A stretch of 34,494 nt of DNA from JBJHAX01 sp050480705 (GTDB lineage Bacteria > Actinomycetota > Nitriliruptoria > Nitriliruptorales > Nitriliruptoraceae): positions 1 to 34,494 of the forward strand of contig JBJHAX010000021.1 in assembly GCA_050480705.1 (NCBI GenBank), given 5' to 3'. Below are positions 7,918 to 15,406 of this stretch, piece after piece (position 1 is the first letter of the stretch; each line of letters begins with the position of its first letter). The notes under the pieces were generated by a model that saw only the letters and a list, made by a program, of their open reading frames with translations, did not search any database and was not told the origin of the DNA. The translations under genes and the position numbers were made by a program.

Positions 7918-8883
7918 ATGAGACGCATGCGGCGACTTCGTCGCACACCCGCGCTGCGGCGGGCGTTTCGTGAGACGCGTATCGACCCGTCGGCGCTCGT
8001 GCTGCCGGTGTTCGTCAAGCAGGGCATCGACGAGCCCGAGCCGGTCGCTTCGATGCCCGGTGTGTTCCAGGACACCGAACGCACGGTCGTCGAACGCGTC
8101 CGAAGTGCCCACCAGGCCGGTGTCGGCGGGGTCCTGCTCTTCGGTGTCCCCGCGGTCAAGGACGCCGACGGCAGCGGCGGCTGGGACGCCGACGGCCCCG
8201 TGCCGAGCGCGCTGCGCCGCCTGCGCGACGTCTTCGGTGACGACATCGTGCTGTGGGCCGACGTCTGCCAGTGCGAATACACCGACCACGGCCACTGCGG
8301 GCCGCTCGACACCGCCGGCGAGGTCGACAACGACGCCGCCGTCGCCGCCTACGTCCGCGACGCGCTGGCCTATGCCGACGCAGGCGCCGACATCGTCGCC
8401 CCCTCGGGCATGATGGACGGCCAGGTCGCGGCGATCCGCACCGGGCTCGACGAGGCCGGGCACACCGGCACGTCGGTGGTCGCCTATGCAGCGAAATACG
8501 CGTCGGTGTTCTACGGACCGTTCCGCGAAGCGGCCGAGTCGACGCTGGCCACGGGTGACCGCCGCACGCACCAGATGGACCCGGCGAACCGCCGTGAAGC
8601 CGCGATCGAACTCGACCTCGACGCCGCCGAGGGCGCAGACGCGCTCATGGTCAAGCCGGCGCTGCCCTACCTCGACGTGATCGCCGACGCGCGCCGGCGG
8701 AGCGACCTGCCGATCGCTGCTTATCAGGTGTCGGGCGAGTACTCGATGATCGCGGCAGCTGCCGCACAGGGATGGCTCGACCGCGGTGAAGCGATGCACG
8801 AAGCGGTCGGGTCGATCCTGCGCGCAGGCGCCGACGTCGTGCTGACCTACGCTGCGGTAGAACTGGCACGCGGCGGGGAGTGA
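7918..8883 (+). CDS. hemB: Delta-aminolevulinic acid dehydratase (porphobilinogen synthase), zinc type
   Basis: A 321-residue enzyme that condenses two aminolevulinates into porphobilinogen. ATG 7918 is chosen because the protein then begins RRMRRLRRTPALRRAFRET as in the family; the frame is open further upstream without homology. The Schiff-base lysines are in AAKYASVFYGPFR (Lys193) and LMVKPALPYLD (Lys246). The DVCQCEYTDHGHCG segment has three cysteines in the pattern of zinc-dependent enzymes, rather than the Asp-rich version of magnesium-dependent ones. The 86-bp gap after hemD contains a TACGCT (7833-7838) that could be a -10 box, but no clear -35. Confidence 0.96.
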   Translation: MRRMRRLRRTPALRRAFRETRIDPSALVLPVFVKQGIDEPEPVASMPGVFQDTERTVVERVRSAHQAGVGGVLLFGVPAVKDADGSGGWDADGPVPSALRRLRDVFGDDIVLWADVCQCEYTDHGHCGPLDTAGEVDNDAAVAAYVRDALAYADAGADIVAPSGMMDGQVAAIRTGLDEAGHTGTSVVAYAAKYASVFYGPFREAAESTLATGDRRTHQMDPANRREAAIELDLDAAEGADALMVKPALPYLDVIADARRRSDLPIAAYQVSGEYSMIAAAAAQGWLDRGEAMHEAVGSILRAGADVVLTYAAVELARGGE

Positions 8884-8889
8884 GGCGCC

Positions 8890-9609
8890 ATGGCCTCCGT
8901 CGACGCGGCCGCGCCCTGGCTACGTGAACGGCCGATCGCGCACCGAGGGCTCCACGGGCCCGGACGACCCGAGAATTCGCCTGCGGCGGTCGCCTCGGCC
9001 CACGTGCACGGCTACGCCGTCGAGATCGACATCCGGTTCAGTCGTGACGGCGACCCGATGGTCGTGCACGATGTGTCGCTCGGCCGCGTCGCCGACGGGG
9101 ATGACCGCATCGCCCGCTCGACGACGGCTGCGCTTCGCCGGCGCCGGTTGGACGGCACCGACGAGCGCCTGCCAACGCTGGCCGACGTGGTCGCGGCCAG
9201 TGGCGACGCGCCGCTGCTGCTCGACCTCAAGGCGGCGACGCCACGGCGCGATCCGGTTCGCGCGATCGTCGACGTGATGCGCAGCCACGAGGGCCCCTGG
9301 TGTGTCGCTTCCTGGCATCCACGGCTGCTCGCACACTGGCGGCAGGCGTGCCCGGACGTGGCGCGTGTCCTCGTCACCGGGGTCGGCCCTGTCGGCTTGC
9401 CGGCCCTGCTGCCGGTGGCCATCGCGCGCACAGCGCCCGTTGCCCTCAGCGTCCGCCACGACCGGCTCGATGGTGCCAGGGTGCGACGCTGGCGTGCGTC
9501 GGGACGTACCGTGCTCGCCTGGACGGTGCGCGACGAGAGCCAGCTCACGCATGCGTTGCACCACGCCGACAACGTGCTCTTCGAACACGTGCGGCCGCCC
9601 GTCGCCTGA
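8890..9609 (+). CDS. Glycerophosphodiester phosphodiesterase family protein
   Basis: A 239-residue protein with a GDPD TIM-barrel signature: IAHRGLHGPGRPENS (His18 as in the HRG motif), AVEIDIRFSRDGDPMVVHD with the metal-binding Glu/Asp and second catalytic His, LLLDLKA, and VLAWTVRDESQL near the end. There is no signal peptide, so it should act in the cytoplasm, hydrolysing glycerophosphodiesters or a related phosphodiester. It is placed between hemB and hemL on the same strand (6 bp after hemB, 39 bp before hemL). It has no obvious role in haem synthesis and is probably a passenger in the operon. Confidence 0.88.
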   Translation: MASVDAAAPWLRERPIAHRGLHGPGRPENSPAAVASAHVHGYAVEIDIRFSRDGDPMVVHDVSLGRVADGDDRIARSTTAALRRRRLDGTDERLPTLADVVAASGDAPLLLDLKAATPRRDPVRAIVDVMRSHEGPWCVASWHPRLLAHWRQACPDVARVLVTGVGPVGLPALLPVAIARTAPVALSVRHDRLDGARVRRWRASGRTVLAWTVRDESQLTHALHHADNVLFEHVRPPVA

Positions 9610-9648
9610 GCGACCCGACGACACCGACATCCCACATACGAGGACCAC

Positions 9649-10935
9649 GTGACCACACGCAACTCGCAGGACCTTTTCGACCGCGCCCGCGTCGTCATCC
9701 CCGGCGGCGTCAACTCGCCGGTGCGCTCCTTTGCGTCCGTCGGTGGCGTCCCGCGCTTCCTCGTGCGCGGCCGGGGGCCGATCGTCGAGGACGCCGACGG
9801 CACCGAATACATCGACCTCATCGGCTCGTGGGGCCCACTGCTGTTCGGCCACGCACCGGACGAGGTCGTCGAAGCGGCGATCGCTGCGGTGCGGCGCGGT
9901 TCGTCGTTCGGCGCCCCCACGCAGGGCGAGGTCGAACTCGCCGAGACGATCGTGGCGATGGTCCCATCTGCTGAGCGGGTCCGTCTCGTCAGCTCCGGGA
10001 CCGAGGCGTCGATGACGGCCTTGCGTCTGGCTCGTGGCGCGACGGGACGCGACAAGGTCGTCAAGTTCGCGGGGCACTACCACGGCCACGTCGACGCGTT
10101 GCTCGCCTCAGCGGGCTCGGGTGTCGCGACGCTGGGCATTCCGGGATCGCCAGGGGTCACGCAGGCTGCAGCGTCCGACACCGTCGTCGTCGACTGGAAC
10201 GACGCCGACGCTGCGCGGGCCGCTGTCGAGGCTCACGCCGATGACCTCGCCGCGATCGTGTGCGAGCCGGTTGCCGCGAACATGAACCTCGTGCCGCCCG
10301 ACGACGGATTCCTGCCCCTGCTGCGGGAGTTGGCGACACGCAGCGGCGCGGTCCTCGTGTTCGACGAGGTCATCACCGGGTTCCGCCTGGCTCCGGGTGG
10401 CGCACAGCAGATGCACGGCGTCACCCCGGACCTCACGGTGCTCGGCAAGGTCGTCGGCGGGGGGTTTCCCCTCGCGGCGCTCGCCGGGTCTGCGTCGCTG
10501 ATGGACCACCTCGCCCCTGTCGGCGGCGTCTATCAGGCCGGCACGCTGTCGGGCAACCCGGTCGCGGTCGCCGCAGGGCTCGCCCAGCTCTCGCTGATCG
10601 ACGACCAGACCCATCCGCGTCTGGACGCGATCACCGAACGCGTGGTCGACGGGCTCCGTGAGGCGCTCGCCGGCGCCGGGCGCCCGGTCCAGGTGCTGCG
10701 CCACGGAACGCTGGCAGGCATCGTGTTCCGCGACACGCCGCCGCGTGACCAGGCGGAGGTCGCCGCCGCCGACCACGATGCCTATGCACGATTCTTCCAC
10801 GGGATGCTCGAACGCGGCGTGCTGCTCGCGCCGTCGGGCCACGAGATCCTGTTCACGTCGCTGGCGCTCGGCGACGCGGAGATCGACCGGATCGTCGAGG
10901 CAGCTGCGCACACGGCGCGCGGCCTCGACGGATGA
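9649..10935 (+). CDS. hemL: Glutamate-1-semialdehyde 2,1-aminomutase
   Basis: A 428-residue PLP enzyme that converts glutamate-1-semialdehyde to 5-aminolevulinate, the second C5-pathway step. The GTG start follows an ACGAGGA site. The N-terminus (RARVVIPGGVNSPVRSF) and the SSGTEASMTALRLARG, KFAGHYHGHVDALL, FDEVITGFR and LGKVVGGGFPLAALAG segments are diagnostic. Lys267 is the PLP Schiff-base Lys. Its presence together with hemA shows that aminolevulinate is made from glutamyl-tRNA and not from glycine. Confidence 0.96.
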   Translation: MTTRNSQDLFDRARVVIPGGVNSPVRSFASVGGVPRFLVRGRGPIVEDADGTEYIDLIGSWGPLLFGHAPDEVVEAAIAAVRRGSSFGAPTQGEVELAETIVAMVPSAERVRLVSSGTEASMTALRLARGATGRDKVVKFAGHYHGHVDALLASAGSGVATLGIPGSPGVTQAAASDTVVVDWNDADAARAAVEAHADDLAAIVCEPVAANMNLVPPDDGFLPLLRELATRSGAVLVFDEVITGFRLAPGGAQQMHGVTPDLTVLGKVVGGGFPLAALAGSASLMDHLAPVGGVYQAGTLSGNPVAVAAGLAQLSLIDDQTHPRLDAITERVVDGLREALAGAGRPVQVLRHGTLAGIVFRDTPPRDQAEVAAADHDAYARFFHGMLERGVLLAPSGHEILFTSLALGDAEIDRIVEAAAHTARGLDG

Positions 10936-10940
10936 GGCGT

Positions 10941-10970
10941 TTGTTCGCTCACAATGCCGGTTGGTACCGT
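10941..10970 (+). promoter_or_regulatory. Candidate promoter of the cytochrome b6c operon
   Basis: TTGTTC (10941-10946), an 18-bp spacer and TACCGT (10965-10970) lie in the 206-bp gap after hemL, 171 bp before the first gene of the operon. The same -10 hexamer and spacer length occur in front of nuoA. The -35 box forms part of a TTGT-N6-ACAA inverted repeat (10941-10954) that might bind a regulator. The rest of the gap up to the start at 11142 shows only the ribosome-binding site. Confidence 0.5.
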
Positions 10971-11141
10971 TGGCACCGCCGTCGCGGGTGACGACCACGC
11001 CGGCGGTACAGACCCGCTGCAACGCGGGTGGCTTGGCGCCCGGAGTTGACGGCGCCAGGGGAGACCACGAGGCCGGGACGAACGTCCCGCGCCCAACGTC
11101 CGGACACGCCATCGGCGGAGCCGGAACAGGAGGGACGCACG

Positions 11142-11657
11142 GTGCTCGAGTGGTTCCGCGAGTTCTTCGCGACCCTGCCCGAGGTCTTCCGCGCCCTCTA
11201 CCAGTTCGGCGATCCCGCGAACGTCGGTCGGGGCTGGGTCGGTCTGGCCATCATGGCCCTGTGGATCGGTCCGCTGTTCCTCCTGCCGCTGTGGATCGCG
11301 AAGCTCACCTACGGCAAGCGCGAATGGGTTTCGGCGACGATGGGTGTCATTGCCGCGACCTCGCTGATGTGGTGGGTGCACGGCGTCATCCCGCATGGGT
11401 GGATCCAGTTCAGCCAGTCGAACTCCAACCTCATGGAAGGCACCATCATCCCCGCCAGCATGGGGATCGACGTGTCGGAGGACTACCGTCTGGACATCGC
11501 CTCCAACCTGTACGGCGTCATCACCGAGAGCGTGCTGGTTGGCCTGATGATCGGCGGCATCGTGCTCAGCATCTGGCTGGCGCTGCGTGTGCAGCGCCAG
11601 CTTCCCAAGACGCTGGCTCCCGGCGAAGAGAAGCCTGAAGCCGGCGGCTACCGCTGA
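11142..11657 (+). CDS. Unknown three-helix membrane protein, first gene of the b6c operon
   Basis: A 171-residue protein. GTG 11142 is chosen because AGGAGG lies 8 bases upstream; the frame is open back to 11028 but that part is not protein-like. After an amphipathic start (LEWFREFFATLPEVFRALYQF) there are three hydrophobic segments (about residues 30-52, 62-82 and 128-152). Between the second and third lies a hydrophilic stretch beginning HGVIPHGWIQF with two His. There is no haem c motif and no Cys cluster. I do not recognise the family. It is followed 36 bp later by the ferredoxin. As lead gene of a respiratory-complex operon it is a good candidate for an extra subunit or a membrane anchor for the ferredoxin. 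Confidence 0.75.
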   Translation: MLEWFREFFATLPEVFRALYQFGDPANVGRGWVGLAIMALWIGPLFLLPLWIAKLTYGKREWVSATMGVIAATSLMWWVHGVIPHGWIQFSQSNSNLMEGTIIPASMGIDVSEDYRLDIASNLYGVITESVLVGLMIGGIVLSIWLALRVQRQLPKTLAPGEEKPEAGGYR

Positions 11658-11693
11658 GTCGCTCCATGGGATCACGACGGCAAGGAGGCGCGC

Positions 11694-12041
11694 ATGGGTA
11701 AGACGGACCGGGGCGAACATCCGCTGATGTTCGACGACTACACGGTGCAGCAGGTCGACGCGAACTGGCTGCAGGAACGTGTCAAACCCAAGCGCCACAT
11801 CGGCCTCACCCCCGAGTTGTGCATCCTGTGCCGCGCCTGTGAGGACGTGTGCCCGTGGGAGTGCATCTACATGATGTCGCCCGACATCATCAAGGATGCG
11901 GACAGTTCGGCGCTGACGACGCTCGCAGAGCAGTCCAGCGCCGTGTTCATCATCGACGACACCGAGTGCACGCGCTGCGCGATCTGTGTGGAACGCTGCC
12001 CCTCGGACGCGCTCTGGCTGGGGCGCGTCGACGCCGCCTGA
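11694..12041 (+). CDS. 2x[4Fe-4S] ferredoxin encoded within the b6c operon
   Basis: A 115-residue protein with an AAGGAGG site before its ATG. It has two classical cluster motifs: CILCRACEDVCP (Cys43, 46, 49, 53) and CTRCAICVERCP (Cys92, 95, 98, 102). They are separated by a longer insert (about residues 58-90) than in small clostridial ferredoxins. About 40 residues precede the first motif (VQQVDANWLQERVKPKRHIGL). There is no signal peptide or membrane helix, so it should lie on the cytoplasmic side. Its position between a membrane protein and cytochrome b6 suggests that it is a subunit or dedicated partner of the complex. The electron donor and the direction of transfer are unknown. Confidence 0.92.
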   Translation: MGKTDRGEHPLMFDDYTVQQVDANWLQERVKPKRHIGLTPELCILCRACEDVCPWECIYMMSPDIIKDADSSALTTLAEQSSAVFIIDDTECTRCAICVERCPSDALWLGRVDAA

Positions 12042-12077
12042 CCCGGCCGGACCGACGACCGCAGGAGAGGGACGAAC

Positions 12078-12854
12078 GTGCCGAAGCTCCCCAAGCCTCC
12101 GACATGGACGGAGATGAAGGGCAACGTCCAGGACAACGTGATCTGGCGTTCGATCTTCCGTCCTGGGTCGATCTACCGCAAGGGCTACCGCGACACCTCG
12201 CGGGACCGGGCGCTGGCGGCAATGAACAACGTGCTCTACCACCTGCACCCGGTGAAGGTGAAGCGGCACGGTCTCAAGCTCACCTACACCTACTGCCTGG
12301 GTGGCCTGAGCTTCTTCCTCTTCATCCTGCTCACGATCACCGGCATCTTCCTGATGTTCTTCTACACCCCGGCCGCCGGTGCTGGCAGCGAGATCGCCTA
12401 CCTCAACATGCGGGAGCTGTCGGCGTCGGTCACCTTCGGCCAGCTGGTGCGCAACCTCCATCGCTGGGGTGCACACGCGATGGTGTTCACCGTCTTCCTG
12501 CACATGGCCCGCGTCTTCTACCACGGCGCCTACAAGCCGCCGCGTGAGTTCAACTGGGTCGTCGGCGTGATCCTGCTGCTGCTGACCCTGTTCCTGTCCT
12601 TCACCGGCTACCTGCTTCCGTGGGACCAGCTGGCACTGTGGGCGGTGACGGTCGGCACCAACATCGCCGGTTTCTCGCCGGTGTTCGGTGACCAGGTCTC
12701 GTTCGTCCTGCTCGGCGGCATGGAGGTCGGCCCGCCGACGCTGCTGCGCTGGTACGTCCTGCACGTGCTGTTCGTCCCGTTCATCTTCATCGTCTTCCTG
12801 GCGGTCCACTTCTGGCGGATCCGCAAGGACGGCGGGATCTCGGGGCCGCTGTGA
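12078..12854 (+). CDS. petB: Cytochrome b6-type subunit (N-terminal half of cytochrome b)
   Basis: A 258-residue di-haem membrane protein, GTG start after AGGAGAGGG. It has four hydrophobic helices. Haem b ligands are His128/His142 (H-X13-H in HRWGAHAMVFTVFLH) and His229/His244 (H-X14-H), the spacing of b6 proteins. The PWDQ segment and the terminal RIRKDGGISGPL closely match the end of plant and cyanobacterial b6 (IRKQGISGPL). The TYTYCLGG segment aligns with the FYCLGG of b6; Cys73 sits where Cys35 of b6 binds haem ci covalently. About 60 residues of N-terminal cytoplasmic extension are present. It oxidises and reduces quinone (here menaquinone) together with subunit IV and the Rieske protein. 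Confidence 0.93.
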   Translation: MPKLPKPPTWTEMKGNVQDNVIWRSIFRPGSIYRKGYRDTSRDRALAAMNNVLYHLHPVKVKRHGLKLTYTYCLGGLSFFLFILLTITGIFLMFFYTPAAGAGSEIAYLNMRELSASVTFGQLVRNLHRWGAHAMVFTVFLHMARVFYHGAYKPPREFNWVVGVILLLLTLFLSFTGYLLPWDQLALWAVTVGTNIAGFSPVFGDQVSFVLLGGMEVGPPTLLRWYVLHVLFVPFIFIVFLAVHFWRIRKDGGISGPL

Positions 12855-12919
12855 TGGCGCGCGACGAGGGTGCCACGCTGACCGCGCGACCGGCCGGGGC
12901 CGCGGAGGTGCGTCGATGA
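12854..12919 (+). CDS. Possible 21-codon coupling ORF between petB and petD
   Basis: An ATG overlaps the petB stop (TGATG at 12852-12856), and the short frame ends in a TGA that overlaps the petD start (ATGA at 12916-12919). The peptide would be small, with several Arg, and without hydrophobic character. The double overlap would carry ribosomes from petB to petD. petD also has its own GGAGG 8 bases upstream. It may be only a spacer that happens to be open. Confidence 0.3.
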   Translation: MARDEGATLTARPAGAAEVRR

Positions 12920-13752
12920 GCGACGAGGTCCAGCTCGATCAGGAGGTCTACGACCGCCTGATCGCCGAGGGCAAGAGCGAGCGCATCGCTCGGGCGAAGG
13001 CCAAGGCGGCATCGATCCGCAAGTCGAAGCTCGACGAAGGCCAGCAGCTCGGCCCGCGTCCCGCCGACGAAGCCGCGCAGGCGCTCGAAGAGTTCCGTTC
13101 CTCACGCGGCTCGGCGGGTGGCACTGCGACGCGTACCGAGGCCGCCGGTGACGGCGCTGCCGAAGGCGGGCGGCTCACGCCCGAGCAGCGCGCTCAGCGT
13201 GTCGCGGCGTCGCTGGGTAACGGCGGTTCGCCTTCGATGGGAGTGCCCCCGGCGAGCGACCACACCCACCGTCTGCTCGCGCTCGTTCCGCCGTCCGGCA
13301 TCCAGCAGGTGCAGTCCAAGCAGATGGACAAGGTCTACACGTGGCCGCACCTGCTGCTCGTGGAGTTCGTCGCGCTGCTCGCCATGGGCGCGGTCCTGTT
13401 GATCGCGTCGTTCTTCCTCGACGCGCCGCTCGGATCGCTCGCCAACCCCAACGAGGTTCCCGCCATCAACAAGGCGCCCTGGTACTTCATGGGGTTGCAG
13501 GAACTGCTGGCCTACTTCCACCCCATGGTCGCCGGTGTGTCGATCGTCGGGGTGTTCATCGTGCTGCTGATGGCCGTCCCGTACATGGACAAGAACCCGT
13601 CGGCCAAGCCCGAGAACCGCAAACTCGCCAACATGGCGTTCACCTTCTTCATCGCCTTCTGGGGCGTGCTGACCATGGTCGGCTCGTTCCTGCGAGGCCC
13701 CGGTTACGAATGGGTGTGGCCGTGGGTCCAGGGCCTGGGCTTCTCCCTGTAG
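12916..13752 (+). CDS. petD: Cytochrome b subunit IV-like protein with a long N-terminal extension
   Basis: A 278-residue protein; ATG 12916 follows GGAGG. The last 140 residues are a subunit IV-type C-terminal half of cytochrome b: three hydrophobic helices (about 145-170, 200-222 and 240-258) with the quinol-oxidation (Qo) segment NKAPWYFMGLQELL between the first two. The family PEWY motif reads A187-P-W-Y190 here. The first 140 residues are hydrophilic: a basic helix (YDRLIAEGKSERIARAKAKAASIRKSKL), an Ala/Glu/Gly-rich linker and VPPSGIQQVQSKQMDKVYTW just before helix one. Classical subunit IV is about 160 residues long, so about 110 residues are extra. Together with petB it forms the split cytochrome b core. 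Confidence 0.9.
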   Translation: MSDEVQLDQEVYDRLIAEGKSERIARAKAKAASIRKSKLDEGQQLGPRPADEAAQALEEFRSSRGSAGGTATRTEAAGDGAAEGGRLTPEQRAQRVAASLGNGGSPSMGVPPASDHTHRLLALVPPSGIQQVQSKQMDKVYTWPHLLLVEFVALLAMGAVLLIASFFLDAPLGSLANPNEVPAINKAPWYFMGLQELLAYFHPMVAGVSIVGVFIVLLMAVPYMDKNPSAKPENRKLANMAFTFFIAFWGVLTMVGSFLRGPGYEWVWPWVQGLGFSL

Positions 13753-13777
13753 CACCGACCGTCCCGCAGAGGCTGTC

Positions 13778-14386
13778 ATGACCGAAGAGAGCAAGCCCGC
13801 TAGCCGGCTCAAGCCGATCGAGCGGCGCACGTTCCTGCGCTACAGCCTGATCGGCGCCACCAGCGCCGGCCTGGGCGGATTCGCCCTGTCGTCGCTGGGA
13901 TTCCTGTGGCCACGACTCGGAGACGGCCTGTTCGGCGAGGTGCCGCTCGGCAACGCAGCGGAACTCGCCGCGGAGATCACCTCGGAACGCACGCCGATCC
14001 GTGTCCCCGACGGCGGTATCTCCATCATCGTGTGGGACCCGACGACGTCGGGTGCGATGGCCGCCTACGGCGACGACCACCAGGCCGTCCTCGACGACAC
14101 GACCGCGCTGATGGCCGTCAACACCCAGTCATGCCCCCATCTGGGCTGCGGGGTTCCGTGGTGCCAGACGTCGCAGTGGTTCGAGTGCCCCTGTCACGGG
14201 TCGCGCTACAACCGGTACGGCGAATGGACCGACGGCCCCGCACCGCGCGGTCTCGACCGCTACCCCTCCTTCATCGACGAAGACGGACAGTTCGTCGTGG
14301 ACCTTGGCAACATGCTCACCGGGCCCGCCCGGACCGCGAACGTCCTCGAGCAGTCGCCCGAGGGTCCCTCCTGCGTCGACGCCTGA
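13778..14386 (+). CDS. petC: Rieske [2Fe-2S] protein of the b6c complex
   Basis: A 202-residue protein with a Tat-type start (IERRTFLRYSLIGATSAGLGGFAL), whose hydrophobic stretch (about 28-48) also serves as the single membrane anchor. The cluster motifs are CPHLGC (Cys119 and His121 ligands, Cys124 disulphide) and CPCHGS (Cys137 and His140 ligands, Cys139 disulphide). An additional Cys129 lies in GVPWC. The redox domain faces the outer side and passes an electron from menaquinol to cytochrome c. It has one anchor helix, unlike the three-helix QcrA of mycobacteria. It begins 25 bp after petD and ends 12 bp before the cytochrome c gene. Confidence 0.94.
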   Translation: MTEESKPASRLKPIERRTFLRYSLIGATSAGLGGFALSSLGFLWPRLGDGLFGEVPLGNAAELAAEITSERTPIRVPDGGISIIVWDPTTSGAMAAYGDDHQAVLDDTTALMAVNTQSCPHLGCGVPWCQTSQWFECPCHGSRYNRYGEWTDGPAPRGLDRYPSFIDEDGQFVVDLGNMLTGPARTANVLEQSPEGPSCVDA

Positions 14387-14398
14387 GCCCGGAGCGCC

Positions 14399-15406
14399 GT
14401 GATGCCTGACCTGTTCGTGATGGTGGAGAGTGGTGGGAGCGGATCCACGGTCCCCATCATCATCCTGCTCGTGGCGCTCGCCGCGTTCGCCGTGGCCTAC
14501 TTCGTCGTCGGGCCGGGTCGTCGCGGCGGTCCGAGGCGCCGGGCAGACATTCCGCTGGCGATGCGGCCGTACCACTCCGATGAGGAACTCGAAACCACCG
14601 GCATGGAACGTGCCATGGCGTGGGGTGTCGCCCTCGCCGTGTTCTCCGCGCTGTTCCTGCCCCTGTACTGGCTGATCGAGCCGGGACGCATCCAGAACGC
14701 CGTCAACGATCAGTACGAGCAGGACGTCGCCAACGGGCGTGTCGAGTACCAGAACGCGTGCGCCGCCTGCCACGGTGTCAACCTCGAAGGAGGGTCGGCC
14801 CCCCATCCCGACGCCGAGATCGACGCTGCCTGGCCCGCCCCCCGCCTCGACAACATCGTCGCGCGCTACCAGGAATCCGAAGTCGTGGAGGACGTGCGCG
14901 AGTACATGTGGCTGACGGTCTTCTACGGACGCTCCGGCACACCCATGCCGGGCTTCAGCACCGACGTGGGCGGTGTCTACAGCGACCATCAGCTCAACTC
15001 GATCCTCGCCTACATCCTGTCGGCGCAGACCGGCGAGGTCAGCGACATCGATACGCAGGCGTTCGTCGGCCGCTCCGGCGATGACCTCTTCAGTGCCAAC
15101 TGCGCACGTTGCCACGGCGAGAACGCCGAGGGCTACGTCGGCCCGCAACTCGTCAACGTCTTCGAGCGGTACGGCTGGGATCCCGACGACGACGCGTCAC
15201 GTGAACGCGCACGCGCGGTGATCCGCCAGACCATCGAAGACGGCAGGCTCGTGCCTGGCGAGGCGCCGATGCCGGGCTTCGCCCAGGAGATGCCGCCAGA
15301 GGCGATCGACGCCGTCATCGACCACCTGGAAGCGCTCCAGCGCACGGGTGGTCCGCGATTCGGCCAGATTGGTGGTCCCACGACCGCCGCTGACCAGACG
15401 GAGTGA
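14399..15406 (+). CDS. Membrane-anchored di-haem cytochrome c
   Basis: A 335-residue protein, GTG start with an adjacent ATG at 14402 as alternative. Two hydrophobic helices (about residues 18-38 and 72-94) are separated by a basic loop. Two class I cytochrome c domains follow: CAACH (Cys121-His125) with a TPMPGF Met-ligand region, and CARCH (Cys235-His239) with an APMPGF region. Both haem domains should be outside the membrane and accept electrons from the Rieske protein. The maturation system encoded just downstream would attach the haems. Two N-terminal anchor helices are unusual for a bc-complex cytochrome c. Its stop overlaps the next start (GTGA). Confidence 0.93.
   Translation: MMPDLFVMVESGGSGSTVPIIILLVALAAFAVAYFVVGPGRRGGPRRRADIPLAMRPYHSDEELETTGMERAMAWGVALAVFSALFLPLYWLIEPGRIQNAVNDQYEQDVANGRVEYQNACAACHGVNLEGGSAPHPDAEIDAAWPAPRLDNIVARYQESEVVEDVREYMWLTVFYGRSGTPMPGFSTDVGGVYSDHQLNSILAYILSAQTGEVSDIDTQAFVGRSGDDLFSANCARCHGENAEGYVGPQLVNVFERYGWDPDDDASRERARAVIRQTIEDGRLVPGEAPMPGFAQEMPPEAIDAVIDHLEALQRTGGPRFGQIGGPTTAADQTE

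Noticed and set aside
10941..10954. TTGT-N6-ACAA repeat before the b6c operon considered as a Rex site
   Set aside because: It is 14 bases with only the outer four bases matching on each side; the TGTGAA/TTCACA cores are absent. Kept only as part of the promoter description.
10782..12809. 675-codon open frame on the minus strand opposite hemL and the b6c operon
   Set aside because: Antisense shadow of well-identified genes in G+C-rich DNA; the translation is Arg/His/Gln-rich without any domain.
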